Shown here one piece after another: positions 25,801 through 34,972 of a stretch of DNA of 64,000 nt. Within the stretch, counting starts at the first letter, position 1. Each line of letters opens with the position of its first letter. The stretch is from the NCBI GenBank assembly GCA_022184915.1, contig JAGTJU010000007.1, forward strand, positions 173,327 through 237,326, read 5' to 3'. The stretch comes from Myxococcales bacterium (GTDB lineage: Bacteria; Myxococcota_A; Polyangia; Fen-1088). The notes beneath the pieces were generated by a model that ran no database searches, had not been told where the DNA came from, and saw nothing but the letters and a program-made list of their open reading frames with translations. Position numbers and translations under genes: made by a program.

Positions 25801-27695
25801 TGCGCGAGCTGAGCGCGCAGAGCGTCTGCCAACGCGTCCCAGCGGCCCCCCGTCTCGTACACCTCGACGATCGCGCGGAAAGCGCCCGCATCTGCCGGAG
25901 CCTCGGCCAAGATGCGCCGGTACGTCTCGACGGCGCGCTCGGGTGCGTTCAGCTTCTCCAGGTAAAGCTTGGCCAAGCGACGCCACGCCTCGATCCGCCG
26001 GGCTTCGTCGCTGGCCTGCTCTGCCTCTCGGGCCAGCACGTCCGCCAGGCCATCCCAGCGTTTGTCCTTGAGCAACAACCGCTTTTGCGTCTCGCGGGCT
26101 TGTTCGGGCTCGACGCCCAAGTCTTCCAGCTTTCGCCACGCCGTGAGCGCGCGGGTCGTGTCGTTCAAGTGCCGCTCGGCCACGCCGGCAACTTCCTCGA
26201 GCCACGTTCCTACCCGGGCGAGGTTCGTCGGACCCTCCCCCGAAAGCGCGCTTTCTGCGGCAAACTCGAGCAGGTCGACCAGCGCGCGGAAATCACCTCG
26301 GCGCCGGAAGTGATCGCCGTACGCGCGCAGGGCCGCTTCGTCACCCGGCTCGAGTTGCAAGATCGCGTGCAGGTACACCGCTGCTTGATCCGCATCCCCC
26401 AGACGATCGCGATAAAGCGCGGCCAGCTCGCGTAGCAACGGCAAGCGGCTTGCCGGATCCGAGAGCACGGCGAGCTGCCGTTCGCGCAGGTCGGCGAGCT
26501 TGGCGTAGTTTTGGCGACTGCTGTAGATCTGCGCGAGGTGCTGGGAGGCCGGCCCGCCCGTGGGCTCGAGACCCACCAGCTCCTCGTAAATCCGCAGCGC
26601 TTCGCCCTCGTCCCTCAGGTCGGCGGTGGCCAGCTTGGCGCGCTTGTACAGCCAGGCGACTTTCTCCTCGACCTTCGCCTTCTTCTCCGCTTCGCCATCC
26701 GTCGGCTTGGTTGAAAGCTCGGCGGTGCGTTCGCGATAGTACCTGTCCAGGTCTTTGTATCGTCCTGACTGGCGCAGGATCTTCTCGAGGAACGCCGAGC
26801 TGTCGTCGTGCCCCGGCTGCGCGGTCAACGCGCGTCTCAGCAAGGCGATGGCACCCTCGAGGTCCCCCCCCTCGTGCCGCCGACGCGCCAGCTGAAAGAA
26901 CGAACCCGCGGCGCGCTCGCTCGCGTCGCCTTGTCCCGCATAAGCCGGATGAGCCAGGAGGGTGGCCTGCAGCTCCATGGCCCGTTCGTCGCCCGGGCGC
27001 AAGCGCAGGGCTTCGGCCAACCGCGCGTCCGCGTTCGGCAGGTCATTTGCTTTCTCGAAGAGAAGCTTCGCACAAGCCGTGAGGAGGTCCGACTTGCGCT
27101 TGGGGTCGGTCGTCGCAGCCGCCTCCAAGTCGTAAAGCCGCATGACGCGCGCCCAGTCGCCGAGTGCCTTGTGGATCTTGCGCGCGGACACGACCACGCG
27201 CATCGCTTCGGGCGTGAATTCCTGAGCCCGCTGAGGCCCCTGCAAGGCCCGCTCGAGACGCTCGATGTGCCGAGCGAAGAGTTGACTCATCTCCGCGTCC
27301 AGAGTGGCCCGGCGTTGAGCGTCACCCGTTTCCACGACCGCGGCCGCGGTCATCTCCAGCATGGTGAGGTATTCGCTGGTACGCCCCTGGTCCCGATAGA
27401 GCAGCTTGAGCCGTTCAGCGGCCTTGACGTGACTGCGCTTGCGTTCGAGCGCGTACTGCAGAACGGTCTCGGCACCCTGTGCGTCGGCAAGGTGTTCGAG
27501 GCGCGCCTCGGCCGCCAGATAGTAAAGCTCGGCGGCCTCGTCCTCGTCGGCGAGCACCTGCGCGCGCGACTCGTAGAGACTGACGAGTTTATCGAAACGT
27601 TGTTTTTCCCGGTAGGCCTTACGCAGCGCCAGGAAGGCTGGCTGCAGCGATGGGTCGTCCTGGAATGCCTGCTCGAACTCGCGGACCGTCGGCAT
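19677..27695 (-). CDS. Giant TPR-repeat protein
   Basis: A 2672-residue protein made almost entirely of tetratricopeptide-like repeats (recurrent A-x-x-x-Y-E, L-x-P-D/E, A-L-x-x-L signatures). An acidic/proline linker near residues 1315-1350 (DADEDEGSLPLPVPKAPPPPPP) divides it into two solenoids. The last 350 residues, from about DDQAFLAAHPARTLK, are not TPR and form a separate helical domain. There is no signal peptide or membrane helix, so it is probably a cytoplasmic scaffold. Size and design recall large TPR proteins linked to motility in myxobacteria such as AgmK, but that equivalence is not shown. ATG 27695 is preferred to the TTG at 27713. Confidence 0.88.
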   Translation of the reverse strand: MPTVREFEQAFQDDPSLQPAFLALRKAYREKQRFDKLVSLYESRAQVLADEDEAAELYYLAAEARLEHLADAQGAETVLQYALERKRSHVKAAERLKLLYRDQGRTSEYLTMLEMTAAAVVETGDAQRRATLDAEMSQLFARHIERLERALQGPQRAQEFTPEAMRVVVSARKIHKALGDWARVMRLYDLEAAATTDPKRKSDLLTACAKLLFEKANDLPNADARLAEALRLRPGDERAMELQATLLAHPAYAGQGDASERAAGSFFQLARRRHEGGDLEGAIALLRRALTAQPGHDDSSAFLEKILRQSGRYKDLDRYYRERTAELSTKPTDGEAEKKAKVEEKVAWLYKRAKLATADLRDEGEALRIYEELVGLEPTGGPASQHLAQIYSSRQNYAKLADLRERQLAVLSDPASRLPLLRELAALYRDRLGDADQAAVYLHAILQLEPGDEAALRAYGDHFRRRGDFRALVDLLEFAAESALSGEGPTNLARVGTWLEEVAGVAERHLNDTTRALTAWRKLEDLGVEPEQARETQKRLLLKDKRWDGLADVLAREAEQASDEARRIEAWRRLAKLYLEKLNAPERAVETYRRILAEAPADAGAFRAIVEVYETGGRWDALADALRAQLAQAPKPEQVQLLRRLGVLYAEKLERPADAAWAAREVLNRLPGDRESFFRLEDMLEAMGDLPAVAATLIEHASFLPDSDKAVLLARAARITHADLERPDAAAHLWEQVLALVPGDAGALDALTALYEELERPSELARLLELQIERAADDAAVQVVALRRLATLAAGPLVEPDRALKAWESVLRLLPDDAEALAQVCGLYRARGAYAPLAEALGRRVAISAKPADAVPLALERAKILELRLESPVDAIEVLDQIVDGLDPRNVEAFASLRRLAEARGDWQKVARVAERQMLLEEGAEARVALAMEIGLIHRDRLGDPERAITSFERVVSLAPEHREALEALAQLYATAGEAERLVAVNERLLALAEAPEARRRLMFDIADTFEGSLSSPKKAFAWVARAHGEASDAETWKRLEALAEAHGLWLEFVGVYEAARARATSTDEQVRITGRIAEIFETNMESPARAFEVLRQGLAVEPDGATFLPRLERLAGLTGDYPALLDVYMRVARGRPGGEERAELLRRRAEVFEQRLDDPGAAMDEWLRRFGLDPADELARDEILRLAARTGRWEDAIKVYGQLFARATDSEEKVRFAKLAAAVVEERVKDRVRAFRAYLNAFRLDSTDEEIVGHLWRLCGLIGRFDRTPAPDLASVPELVVDVDLGANPDATMHLSLPALGAAAAVLIEDRTDTINLDDAEEVDADEDEGSLPLPVPKAPPPPPPRAAAGPGAAPRFESAWAEFANAYALLPAVDPETRRKHLLEVANIWERGAKETDKAFEALERAFRLDPFHPDARRQLERLAEEQNAWDRVCDMFLGAVDSSMDTEEAVSIHHDVAAFRERLGQRDLAEARYLAIVNLRSQDRKALDQLEDIYRGAERWADLASLLERRRGELELGPPLRRQKAVELATLYDRRLDRPYEAIDTLERYLTEFDDDPAGPEDPERLAELRKVLDDLTRLYGKVDLWTKAASSTHRSLELESSPEARKRLAVGLAYIFERELGQPSKAAEAYESLLGDHPDDAETLAALDRLYEALGRWESLAEILETRIALATTEERLILIKRRARVLEERLGNPDAAAANLRNLGPEMLDDDEIAGALLRNLRRAGLGHEAVRLVSQRIERLAETNEPAERLVGLHLELARMRLDDMGDAEGARESLEAARQLLPRHPEVLATLARLHLKHHDFEAFARARADEAESLGDTLEAALAFVEVGRVRRDQLEDSLGAKQAFERALKVDPCNAEAARALASVQMSAGDSEGAEATLRAYLERVGDDGARAEVLTDLARVAWDTRRDATETVGLLEQALDGAPDHHPALVALANVHYEEQQWTEAERRLMQALRRLKPLAEGGEPLLQRLAQVYEKLGRPEDGYRQLQEADKREPGRLLVKIAMGRNRFEVRKWREAISHLENVDAHPDASLHPDEVGEALGLAGESCLKLKQNDKARNLFERALAVAPREARALRCVAALEMDAGALDAAFEHLEALTNESLESREKLTLLERLGDLYALEKNPERARRAYERAAALITVPTPADVPLFDKTLALQKAAFALAEAAETSARLIGLEADPRQRAKRRREAAATLVAHEQFARAAELLSDCLDEDDGDEAALAALVEVHDKLGTPDACVFRLEGVLPSLPPPVAKPAARARRVDLWHRLGRFRLSLAPEAARRAFERALQIDPEHVPSRDALAGLLPREGVEAISNHRALAYAEPTRADSMRVVAQSFARDGKRDWARCTLEVLDVLGLATADDQAFLAAHPARTLKPDEPYAGVIDADARFAYLLAPEATQLGEVFATIWEGGLDLDGPSLESLGVTSEDKISPLSEQEVAKIFAEISKALDNQRPSFYVAWSPEVEEMSIALTRPAAVVMPSVLATQGSSAEKRFAIGRTLELTRPEGLLAAAIPPRAFTHLFGSVLKAFHPRHARRRGNDSASDAAARLKKALPYRVAKRLGELFAEMGNDPFSSAKWRELVHHTADRAGLVACGDLATAARMVLGRTLFRPPQSLSEEELRTHVDEPGPLRDLVRFALSEEYFALRARLGLAVDAAAAA

Positions 27696-27889
27696 GTCGG
27701 TGCTTTTCCCCAAAAACCCTGGCTTTTCCTTTCCTCGTTTTTGAGGAGGAGCCGCAAGGTGTAGGCCAGGTTAACACCACGGCCGAAGGAGGCAAAGGCC
27801 TTAACGACCAAGCCGCGCACCTTCAGGGTTGGCGTCCGTATGTGTGGGAAGCCCGAACACACGCGCATCGTGCCCGCGCGCGCGACCGC

Positions 27890-29383
27890 TCAGCGTGGAG
27901 CTTTGAGGCGAATTCCCCCGACGGCGGGCACATTCCGCGACAGGTCCGTGGCGCGCGTCGTAACCCAATACTTCGCGAGCATGTTGGATGTTTCCCAGGG
28001 GGGCATCGTTCCGCGGTTCGCGAGAAAACCAAGGAAATCCGCCGTAACTTCCGAAAAGTGCGCTTCGTGGCCGGTGCGCAGGGCCGCAGGGATCAGCACA
28101 CGAAACGCTGGGCCTTCGGGCTTCATCGTGATGCCCGGAAAGCTGTTTGCCAGCTTGGTGACCAAGACCGCCAGGGCCTCGCCCACAGCCCCCCGCTCTG
28201 CAGCTTTCCTGGGAACGACGTAGAGCTCCGGCAAGAATTTTTGATGAATTCCCTGCCTCACCTCCACGCTGGCGCGCGTGCCCCGATAAACGGCGTAGTG
28301 CCAATCTCCCGCACCGGGGCGCGCCTTCCAGTTCCACATGGAGGCCATCTTCACGTGGGTGCCCCGCAGCCTGTAGGTGGCCTGGGTATTTGCGTACACC
28401 TCGAGCTTGCCGTCGCGAACGGATCCGTTGAGCGATCCGGGGAAAGGCCCGTCCGTCCCGGTCACGGCCTGGAAGTCACGCAAAGAGATTTGGGTGGGCC
28501 AGCGCACCGCTGACACCATTTCGACGTCACGCTCGTGATCGAGGGCTTGTTCGGGAGCCAAGGTCCACTGCACCAAATCCACCAGATGCGTGCCCGTGTC
28601 TGCCATCCCCTCGCCCTGCTCGCGGCTGTCGAAGAACCACGTGGGTCGAATGTTGGGACGCCCCGCCACCACCTTCATGAAGTGATGAACGTTCTCGATG
28701 TAGACACCGGGATCTTCCGCGGTGCCGGGATCGATTCGGCCGAACACCGATTCGTCGTTCACGAGCGCGCGCTGCAGGGCGTTCGTGGGCTCGAAGCGCT
28801 CGGTCATGATGTCATACGCCACGAGGCCCTTTGCCTGCGCCTTGCCCAAAACCCGTTGGAGTTGTCCAAACGCTCCCGCCTCGATGATCCACGGCTTGTC
28901 AACGAGCACGTGTAGCCCGGCATCGATGGCCGCTTCGATGAGATCGATCTTGGCGGCGTTGCGGCCAGAGATGACCACCACGTTGCCCGGCTTCTCTTTC
29001 TGAAAGCGTTCGAGGAAGTCGCCAGTGGCGTGCACCTCGAGCTGCCAGTTGGTGGGCGCCTCGGCGCGAGCGTTGAAGCCCACGATACGCTTGAGATGCT
29101 CGGTAAGATCGAAGCCGAGCGGCGCGTATACGTGCACGACAGGGTCCACGTTTTGCAGTGCTTGCTTTTGCACGAGGGCTGCGTGGAAGTGCCCGGGGGC
29201 CAAGGTGATGAAGCGTACCGGACCGACGCTCGGGCGCGCGGGGGGACGAACGCTCTCTTTGTTCTGCTCTCGTGCGTTCGCCATGCGCGCGCTTCCCAGC
29301 AAAGGCGAGGTCTCGGCCCCCGCCGCCAACGTCACGAACAAGGGCACGAACAAGATCGATGACACACCAAGGGGAGACCGCAT
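27890..29383 (-). CDS. Exported Gfo/Idh/MocA-family oxidoreductase
   Basis: A 497-residue protein with a Sec-type signal (VSSILFVPLFVTLAAGA, cleavage near residue 23) followed by a Gfo/Idh/MocA dinucleotide-fold domain. The family's catalytic-lysine motif is present in GLHVLVDKPW, and a C-terminal beta-domain has GMADTGTHLVDLVQW. The nucleotide-binding loop at the start of the fold reads LAPGHFHAAL instead of the usual GxGxxG. Enzymes of this group act on sugars or inositols; exported members normally use Tat, and no twin arginine is seen here. It stands alone between the giant TPR gene and hemF. Confidence 0.83.
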   Translation of the reverse strand: MRSPLGVSSILFVPLFVTLAAGAETSPLLGSARMANAREQNKESVRPPARPSVGPVRFITLAPGHFHAALVQKQALQNVDPVVHVYAPLGFDLTEHLKRIVGFNARAEAPTNWQLEVHATGDFLERFQKEKPGNVVVISGRNAAKIDLIEAAIDAGLHVLVDKPWIIEAGAFGQLQRVLGKAQAKGLVAYDIMTERFEPTNALQRALVNDESVFGRIDPGTAEDPGVYIENVHHFMKVVAGRPNIRPTWFFDSREQGEGMADTGTHLVDLVQWTLAPEQALDHERDVEMVSAVRWPTQISLRDFQAVTGTDGPFPGSLNGSVRDGKLEVYANTQATYRLRGTHVKMASMWNWKARPGAGDWHYAVYRGTRASVEVRQGIHQKFLPELYVVPRKAAERGAVGEALAVLVTKLANSFPGITMKPEGPAFRVLIPAALRTGHEAHFSEVTADFLGFLANRGTMPPWETSNMLAKYWVTTRATDLSRNVPAVGGIRLKAPR

Positions 29384-29468
29384 CCGGGAACCTTAGCCAA
29401 AGGGAAGACCGGGCTCCACCCTGAATCGTTCGGACTTTGAGGGGATCTCGCGCCCCCCGCGCGGCGGC

Positions 29469-30413
29469 CTACGCGCCTTCCGTTGCCCAATCCCGACGAG
29501 AAAGGATTCGCTCGAGGCTCTGTGCCTCGGGGCTGCCTTGCGGCGGAGCATAGTTGTACTCCCAGGTGACCTCAGGCGGAAGCGACATGAGAATGGATTC
29601 CACACGTCCGTCGGTCCGCAATCCGAACACAGTTCCCCGATCGTACACCAGGTTGAACTCGACGTAGCGGCCACGGCGGTGAAGTTGCCACCGGCGCTCG
29701 CGGTCTCCGTAAGCCATCTCCTTTCGTGCTTGCACGATGGGGGCATAGGCCGACAAAAAGGCATCACCCACCCCACGCACGAACGCAAAGGTCGCCTCAG
29801 GGTCATCCTCGAACGCGGCACGCCCGGCCTCCGGTTCCCGCGCTGTGGATTCCGCCCCAGCCCCCAGATAGTCGAAGAACACGCCTCCGATGCCGCGCGG
29901 CTCATTGCGGTGGGCAATGAAGAAGTAGCGATCACACCATCGTTTGAACCGGTCGTACGTCGCAGCTCCCCCGGCGTCGCAGGCGCCTTTCAGCGTTCGA
30001 TGAAAGTGAGCCGCGTCTTCTGGAAAGACATAATACGGCGTGAGATCGGCGCCCCCACCGAACCAGCCCACTCGACCTCGTTCGATGCGACGAAAGTTTG
30101 CGTGCACCGTCGGAACGTAGGGATTGCGGGGATGAACGACGAGCGAAATGCCGCTGGCGCGAAACGACGAGCCCTCCCCAGGAAGGCTGCCCCCGAAGTC
30201 GGGGCGCAGGGTTCCGTGCACATCGGAGAAGTTGACGCCCGCTTTCTCGAACACGGTGCCACCACTCAAAACACGGCTGCGCCCCCCCCCTCCTCCGTCC
30301 CGCTGCCACGTATCCTCACGAAAGGTTCCCCCGTCGAGCGTCGCGAGGCCTTCACAAATGCGGTCCTGGAGCGACTGGAAATACGAAATGGCGGAATTCA
30401 TCAAGCTGCTCAT
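29469..30413 (-). CDS. hemF: Oxygen-dependent coproporphyrinogen III oxidase
   Basis: A 314-residue enzyme of haem synthesis that decarboxylates coproporphyrinogen III to protoporphyrinogen IX with O2. Diagnostic segments are all present: DTWQRDGGGGGRSRVL, FEKAGVNFSDVHG, HANFRRIERG, WFGGGADLTPYY, KRWCDRYFFIAHR and GIGGVFFDY. The ATG at 30413 is supported by GGGGGAGAAG six bases upstream; the in-frame start at 30479 would overlap the TPR gene. It is transcribed 40 bases after that TPR gene and may be its operon partner. It implies that this organism makes haem aerobically. Confidence 0.97.
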   Translation of the reverse strand: MSSLMNSAISYFQSLQDRICEGLATLDGGTFREDTWQRDGGGGGRSRVLSGGTVFEKAGVNFSDVHGTLRPDFGGSLPGEGSSFRASGISLVVHPRNPYVPTVHANFRRIERGRVGWFGGGADLTPYYVFPEDAAHFHRTLKGACDAGGAATYDRFKRWCDRYFFIAHRNEPRGIGGVFFDYLGAGAESTAREPEAGRAAFEDDPEATFAFVRGVGDAFLSAYAPIVQARKEMAYGDRERRWQLHRRGRYVEFNLVYDRGTVFGLRTDGRVESILMSLPPEVTWEYNYAPPQGSPEAQSLERILSRRDWATEGA

Positions 30414-30453
30414 CGTGTCTTCTCCCCCGGGCGGCGATCGCCTCCCACGGTTT

Positions 30454-32844
30454 TCACGAGCGTGAGCGGTTGCTGCCACCGGAAATGGCGTCCAACGCCA
30501 CGTTTACACTGTCAGTGTCGGCTCCTGCCAGTGGATTCTGCGGCGGCGGGGGCGCCCCACCGCGAAGCCGAACCACCCGGGCCGAGACGTCCGCGTAACC
30601 CGGATCGCGGCGGGCCACCTTCTCGAAAAAATAAAGGGCTTCCTTGCCGTCCCCGAGGGCCTCGAACACACGTCCAAGTTGAAAATAGATCTGCGTGGAC
30701 TCCTTTTCGGAAATGCCACCTCGGTTCAGAGCCTTCTTGTAGTGAATCACCGCTTCGGGCAGTGCGCCCTTGGCCTCGAAGCATTCCCCAATCATGGCGA
30801 GGGCGTAGATCTCTCGCTCGGGATCGTGGGCCAGCAATCGGAATTCCTTGATGGCTGCATCGTAAAGACCCATTTCTTTGTAGGCGATGCCCAGGTCGCC
30901 GTGTGTCCCGGCGTCGGGTTGCCCGCCGCTCGCCACCACGGCCCGTGGTGCGTAGAAGAGTGGCTCAGAGGCGACCGAAGGCACCGGCTGAGGCACCGCA
31001 CCCGCTTCGAGCCCCCGCAGCCTCGCGAGCCGCTCCGCCAGCGCGGGATGCCGGGGATAACGCGCCACGAGGTCCTGAAGCAGACTCTGCGCCTCTTCGC
31101 TCAGGCCTTCGGCCAGGAAGAAGTCCACCTGCTCGAGGTCTGCCGTCAAAGCCGCCTCCGAAAAGCCTTCGGCCGACGTATGTTCGACACGATCGAACTC
31201 CTCGAAGGTGGGTAAAGTCACCTCCGTGGTGGGAGGCGACCAGTCGTCGGGATCGGGTTCGGAGGGGGGCGGCCACCCTGCGGAGGCGGGTGGCTTTTCC
31301 GCACGCAACCCGGATTGCGTCGCCAAGTCCGTCAGCGGCACATAGCTCCTGGGCGCGTCCACCGCGTACGCCGACGTTTCGTCTTCAAGGATCTCGGCGT
31401 CGAGCGCGTCGACCTCGAGGATCTCACTCGAGGTGTCGGTCACGGGCATGCCGAATTCGGGAGACGCACCCGACTCGGCCGTGGCGTCGGTCGCGTCCTC
31501 GGCGCCTAACCTCGTGGCAGCGGCCTGCTTCGTGTAGAGCTCGGCCCGTGCGGGATCCGCGTAGCGGAATTGCTCGCCGAGGAGCGCGTACTGGGTTGCC
31601 GCCTCGTTGTTCCTCCCGAGCTGAACGAGCGTGTAGGCCAGGCGTTCGCGCGCGCCCACGTGATCAGGCATGAGGTCGAACACCTTGCGCACGTGATCGA
31701 CGGCGCGATCGAGCAGGTTGTACTTGATGAAAAGATCCGCCTCTGAAAGCAGGCGCTCCACCTCGTCCGTGGAGTTCGGGGCCAACGGCGAACGCCCCTG
31801 GCCCGTGGAGATCTCCGACGAGGACGCGCCCACGGCCGCCACGGTCGAGCTCGACTCTCGCGGGATCAGAAACTGCGGGACGGCCATCTCACTGAAGGTG
31901 ATCGCGGGGCTCACGGCAGACTCGGCAACCTGCCGAACAGAGAGCGCAGGCTGGGCCCGCGAGGTCTCGAGGCGGGCCTCGTCGTCGGAGGGATCCAACG
32001 CCAGCACACGCTTGAACGCGGCCAAGCTCTCGGCGTGGCGCCCGGCCTCTTTGTGTAGACGCCCCAGCTCTTTGGTGACCGAGAGAGTCTTTGCGACCTG
32101 ACCCAATTGCTCGAAGGCACGCGCCAGGAGCTGCAACGTGTCCAGGTCCTTGGGATTGGCGTTGAAGCAAGGCTGGAGCTTGGACAGCGCAAACCGTGCG
32201 TTGCCGCGTTCGATGTAGGCTGCCGCAGCCTCTTTCGCGAACGCCAGGTCCGTGGGCGCGTGCGTTAAGAGGCGTTCGGCCACGCGCAAGAACTCGTCTG
32301 TGCGCCCCTGCGCTTTCAGTTGCTCGGCCGCCAGCCGAAACGACTTCACCGCCTCGTCCTTGAGGCCCGCTTGGGACGCCGCCTCGGCGAGCTTGATGCG
32401 TGCCAGCACGTGCTCGGGGTTGAGATCAACGATGCGACGCATCGCGCCCATCGCCTCGGATACCTTGCCCAGCTTTTGGTAGACGCCTGCGGCCAGCTCG
32501 TACTGCTGCATTGCGTCTGATAGCAACCCCAGCTGCCGGAACAGATCGGCCAACTTGAAGTGCGCATCGACGAAGCCGGGCGTCAGCTTCAGCAAGTTCT
32601 TGTAGACGGCCACGGCGCGCTGAAAGAAGCCTTGGTCCGTGTAGATTTCAGCGGTTTTGAGGTAGACGTCTCGCGCCTCCTCCTTGCGATTCCGCTTGAT
32701 CTGGATCTCGGCGATTTTTAGCCAAACGCGGGTGTCCTTCGGATCTTCCTCCGCCGCCTTTTGGTAATCGGACAAAGCCTTTTCAAGGCTTCCTCGTTCG
32801 AGGTGCTTCTGGGCCGAAGCAAGGAATTTGTCCTTTTTGCTCAC
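30454..32844 (-). CDS. TPR-repeat protein
   Basis: A 796-residue protein with a GTG start. Residues 1-300 and about 640-760 are TPR arrays (ALSDYQKAAEEDPKDTRVW, AVAVYKNLLKLTPGFVDAHF and similar), separated by an acidic low-complexity linker (SSEILEVDALDAEILEDET). No signal peptide or membrane helix is seen, so it is probably a cytoplasmic adaptor. It is the gene directly upstream of hemF on the same strand. A similar two-block TPR layout is frequent in myxobacterial proteins of unknown role. Confidence 0.85.
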   Translation of the reverse strand: MSKKDKFLASAQKHLERGSLEKALSDYQKAAEEDPKDTRVWLKIAEIQIKRNRKEEARDVYLKTAEIYTDQGFFQRAVAVYKNLLKLTPGFVDAHFKLADLFRQLGLLSDAMQQYELAAGVYQKLGKVSEAMGAMRRIVDLNPEHVLARIKLAEAASQAGLKDEAVKSFRLAAEQLKAQGRTDEFLRVAERLLTHAPTDLAFAKEAAAAYIERGNARFALSKLQPCFNANPKDLDTLQLLARAFEQLGQVAKTLSVTKELGRLHKEAGRHAESLAAFKRVLALDPSDDEARLETSRAQPALSVRQVAESAVSPAITFSEMAVPQFLIPRESSSTVAAVGASSSEISTGQGRSPLAPNSTDEVERLLSEADLFIKYNLLDRAVDHVRKVFDLMPDHVGARERLAYTLVQLGRNNEAATQYALLGEQFRYADPARAELYTKQAAATRLGAEDATDATAESGASPEFGMPVTDTSSEILEVDALDAEILEDETSAYAVDAPRSYVPLTDLATQSGLRAEKPPASAGWPPPSEPDPDDWSPPTTEVTLPTFEEFDRVEHTSAEGFSEAALTADLEQVDFFLAEGLSEEAQSLLQDLVARYPRHPALAERLARLRGLEAGAVPQPVPSVASEPLFYAPRAVVASGGQPDAGTHGDLGIAYKEMGLYDAAIKEFRLLAHDPEREIYALAMIGECFEAKGALPEAVIHYKKALNRGGISEKESTQIYFQLGRVFEALGDGKEALYFFEKVARRDPGYADVSARVVRLRGGAPPPPQNPLAGADTDSVNVALDAISGGSNRSRS

Positions 32845-32878
32845 GACGAAAACCGGCCTGCGCGGGACGAGTTTGACA

Positions 32879-32906
32879 GTCTTACCGGGAACTTAGGCGC
32901 TGTAAA
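32879..32906 (-). promoter_or_regulatory. Candidate promoter of the TPR-hemF pair
   Basis: Read on the minus strand: -35-like TTTACA (32906-32901), 16-base spacer and -10-like TAAGAC (32884-32879), about 35 bases before the GTG start. Match to the sigma-70 consensus is 5/6 and 3/6, so it is only a candidate. Confidence 0.3.
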
Positions 32907-33032
32907 GCAAACACGAATCCGGGACGCACCCATCCCCCCTCTCCCTTTCGTCCGATAAGCCACGCCACTTGACCATCCCATGCGCGCCGCAGTGTCGATT
33001 CTTACACTGTGCGCCTTGGTTAGAGCCCGGGC

Positions 33033-34355
33033 CTACATGCGTTCGAGGAAGTGTGTGTCGATGCGACCCGCGCGAAACTCGGGGTGTGCCAGCAAGCGCT
33101 TGTAGAAGTCCACGTTCGTCTTGCAGCCCTCCACCTCGAACTCGTCGAGGCAGCGGCGCAGGCGATCGATCGCCAAGGGCCGTGTATCGGCGCGCACGAT
33201 CAGCTTCGCCAAAAGCGAGTCGTAGAACGGAGGCACGCGATAGCCTTGATAGATGTGCGTGTCGATCCGCACGCCCAAGCCACCCGGCATGCGGAGCCCC
33301 GTGATGAGGCCTGGCGAGGGCGCAAAGGTGTTCGGATCCTCGGCGTTGATCCGCAGCTCGATCGAGTGGCCCTTCGGGCGAAGATCGTCCTTGAGGCGCA
33401 GCGGTTGCCCCGCTGCCAGTTCGATCTGGGTGCGCACCAGATCAACGCCGAAGACCTCTTCGGTCACCGTGTGTTCAACCTGGATGCGGGTGTTCATTTC
33501 CATGAAGTAGAAGCGGCCCTTCTCATCGAGGAGGAACTCGAGGGTACCGACAGTCTTGTACTTCAGGGCCTGCGTGGCCTGCTTGGCCACCTTCATGAGC
33601 TCGGCGCGCGTTTTGTCGTCGAGCGCCACCGAGGGAGCCTCTTCCACCAGCTTCTGGTGCCGGCGCTGAATCGAACACTCGCGCTCTCCTAGCGCCACGG
33701 CGTTCTCGCCGTCGCCGAGCACTTGGACCTCGATGTGCCGCGGCCGCCCCACGTAACGCTCGATGTACACCGCCGGGTTGGAGAACCCCGCTTGGGCTTC
33801 CGAACGAGCCGCGGCGAGCTGCGACGGCAGCTGCTTGCGGTCGTTCACGATCTTCATCCCCCGCCCACCGCCGCCGCCGACGGCCTTGATGATCACCGGG
33901 AGACCGATCCGGTCCACGGCGTCTTCGGCTTCGTCGTCGGATTGCACCACGCCGGTTCCTGGAAGCACGGGAACACCTGCTGCCGTCATGGTGTTCCGGG
34001 CTTGGACCTTGTCGCCCATCATGCGGATGACCGAAGGCTGCGGCCCGATCCACGCGAGGCCGCATTTCTGTACGACCTCGGCAAACTCGGCGTTCTCCGA
34101 CATGAACCCGTAGCCCGGGTGAATCGCATCGGCGTGGGTCACCTCGGCAGCGCTGATGAGCGCCGGAATCGAGTTGTAACTTTGCCGGGCGGGAGGAGGC
34201 CCGATACACACCTTTTCGTCAGCGCGCCGCACGTGCAACGCATCGGCATCCGCCGTGGAGTGAACCGCCACGGTGCGAATACCCATTTCTTTGCATGCAC
34301 GAATGACTCGAAGGGCAATTTCCCCTCGGTTCGCGATCAGAACCTTCTTGAACAC
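33033..34355 (-). CDS. accC: Acetyl-CoA carboxylase, biotin carboxylase subunit
   Basis: A 440-residue ATP-grasp enzyme that carboxylates biotin on AccB, the first half-reaction of fatty-acid synthesis. It opens with KKVLIANRGEIALRV, has HPGYGFMSEN, the glycine-rich ATP loop GGGGGRGMKIV, and the biotin-carboxylase signature EMNTRIQVEHTVTE. Length is close to the E. coli enzyme. GTG start. It lies 35 bases after accB and is the last gene of the aroQ-accB-accC run. Confidence 0.96.
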   Translation of the reverse strand: MFKKVLIANRGEIALRVIRACKEMGIRTVAVHSTADADALHVRRADEKVCIGPPPARQSYNSIPALISAAEVTHADAIHPGYGFMSENAEFAEVVQKCGLAWIGPQPSVIRMMGDKVQARNTMTAAGVPVLPGTGVVQSDDEAEDAVDRIGLPVIIKAVGGGGGRGMKIVNDRKQLPSQLAAARSEAQAGFSNPAVYIERYVGRPRHIEVQVLGDGENAVALGERECSIQRRHQKLVEEAPSVALDDKTRAELMKVAKQATQALKYKTVGTLEFLLDEKGRFYFMEMNTRIQVEHTVTEEVFGVDLVRTQIELAAGQPLRLKDDLRPKGHSIELRINAEDPNTFAPSPGLITGLRMPGGLGVRIDTHIYQGYRVPPFYDSLLAKLIVRADTRPLAIDRLRRCLDEFEVEGCKTNVDFYKRLLAHPEFRAGRIDTHFLERM

Positions 34356-34390
34356 GGAGAACGTCCAGGAACCGTTGCGGCCTTGAGGGG

Positions 34391-34968
<578 letters not shown>

Positions 34969-34972
<4 letters not shown>

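Noticed and set aside
19677..27695. Naming the giant TPR protein AgmK
   Set aside because: Size and repeats are similar, but no specific residue or neighbour supports orthology.
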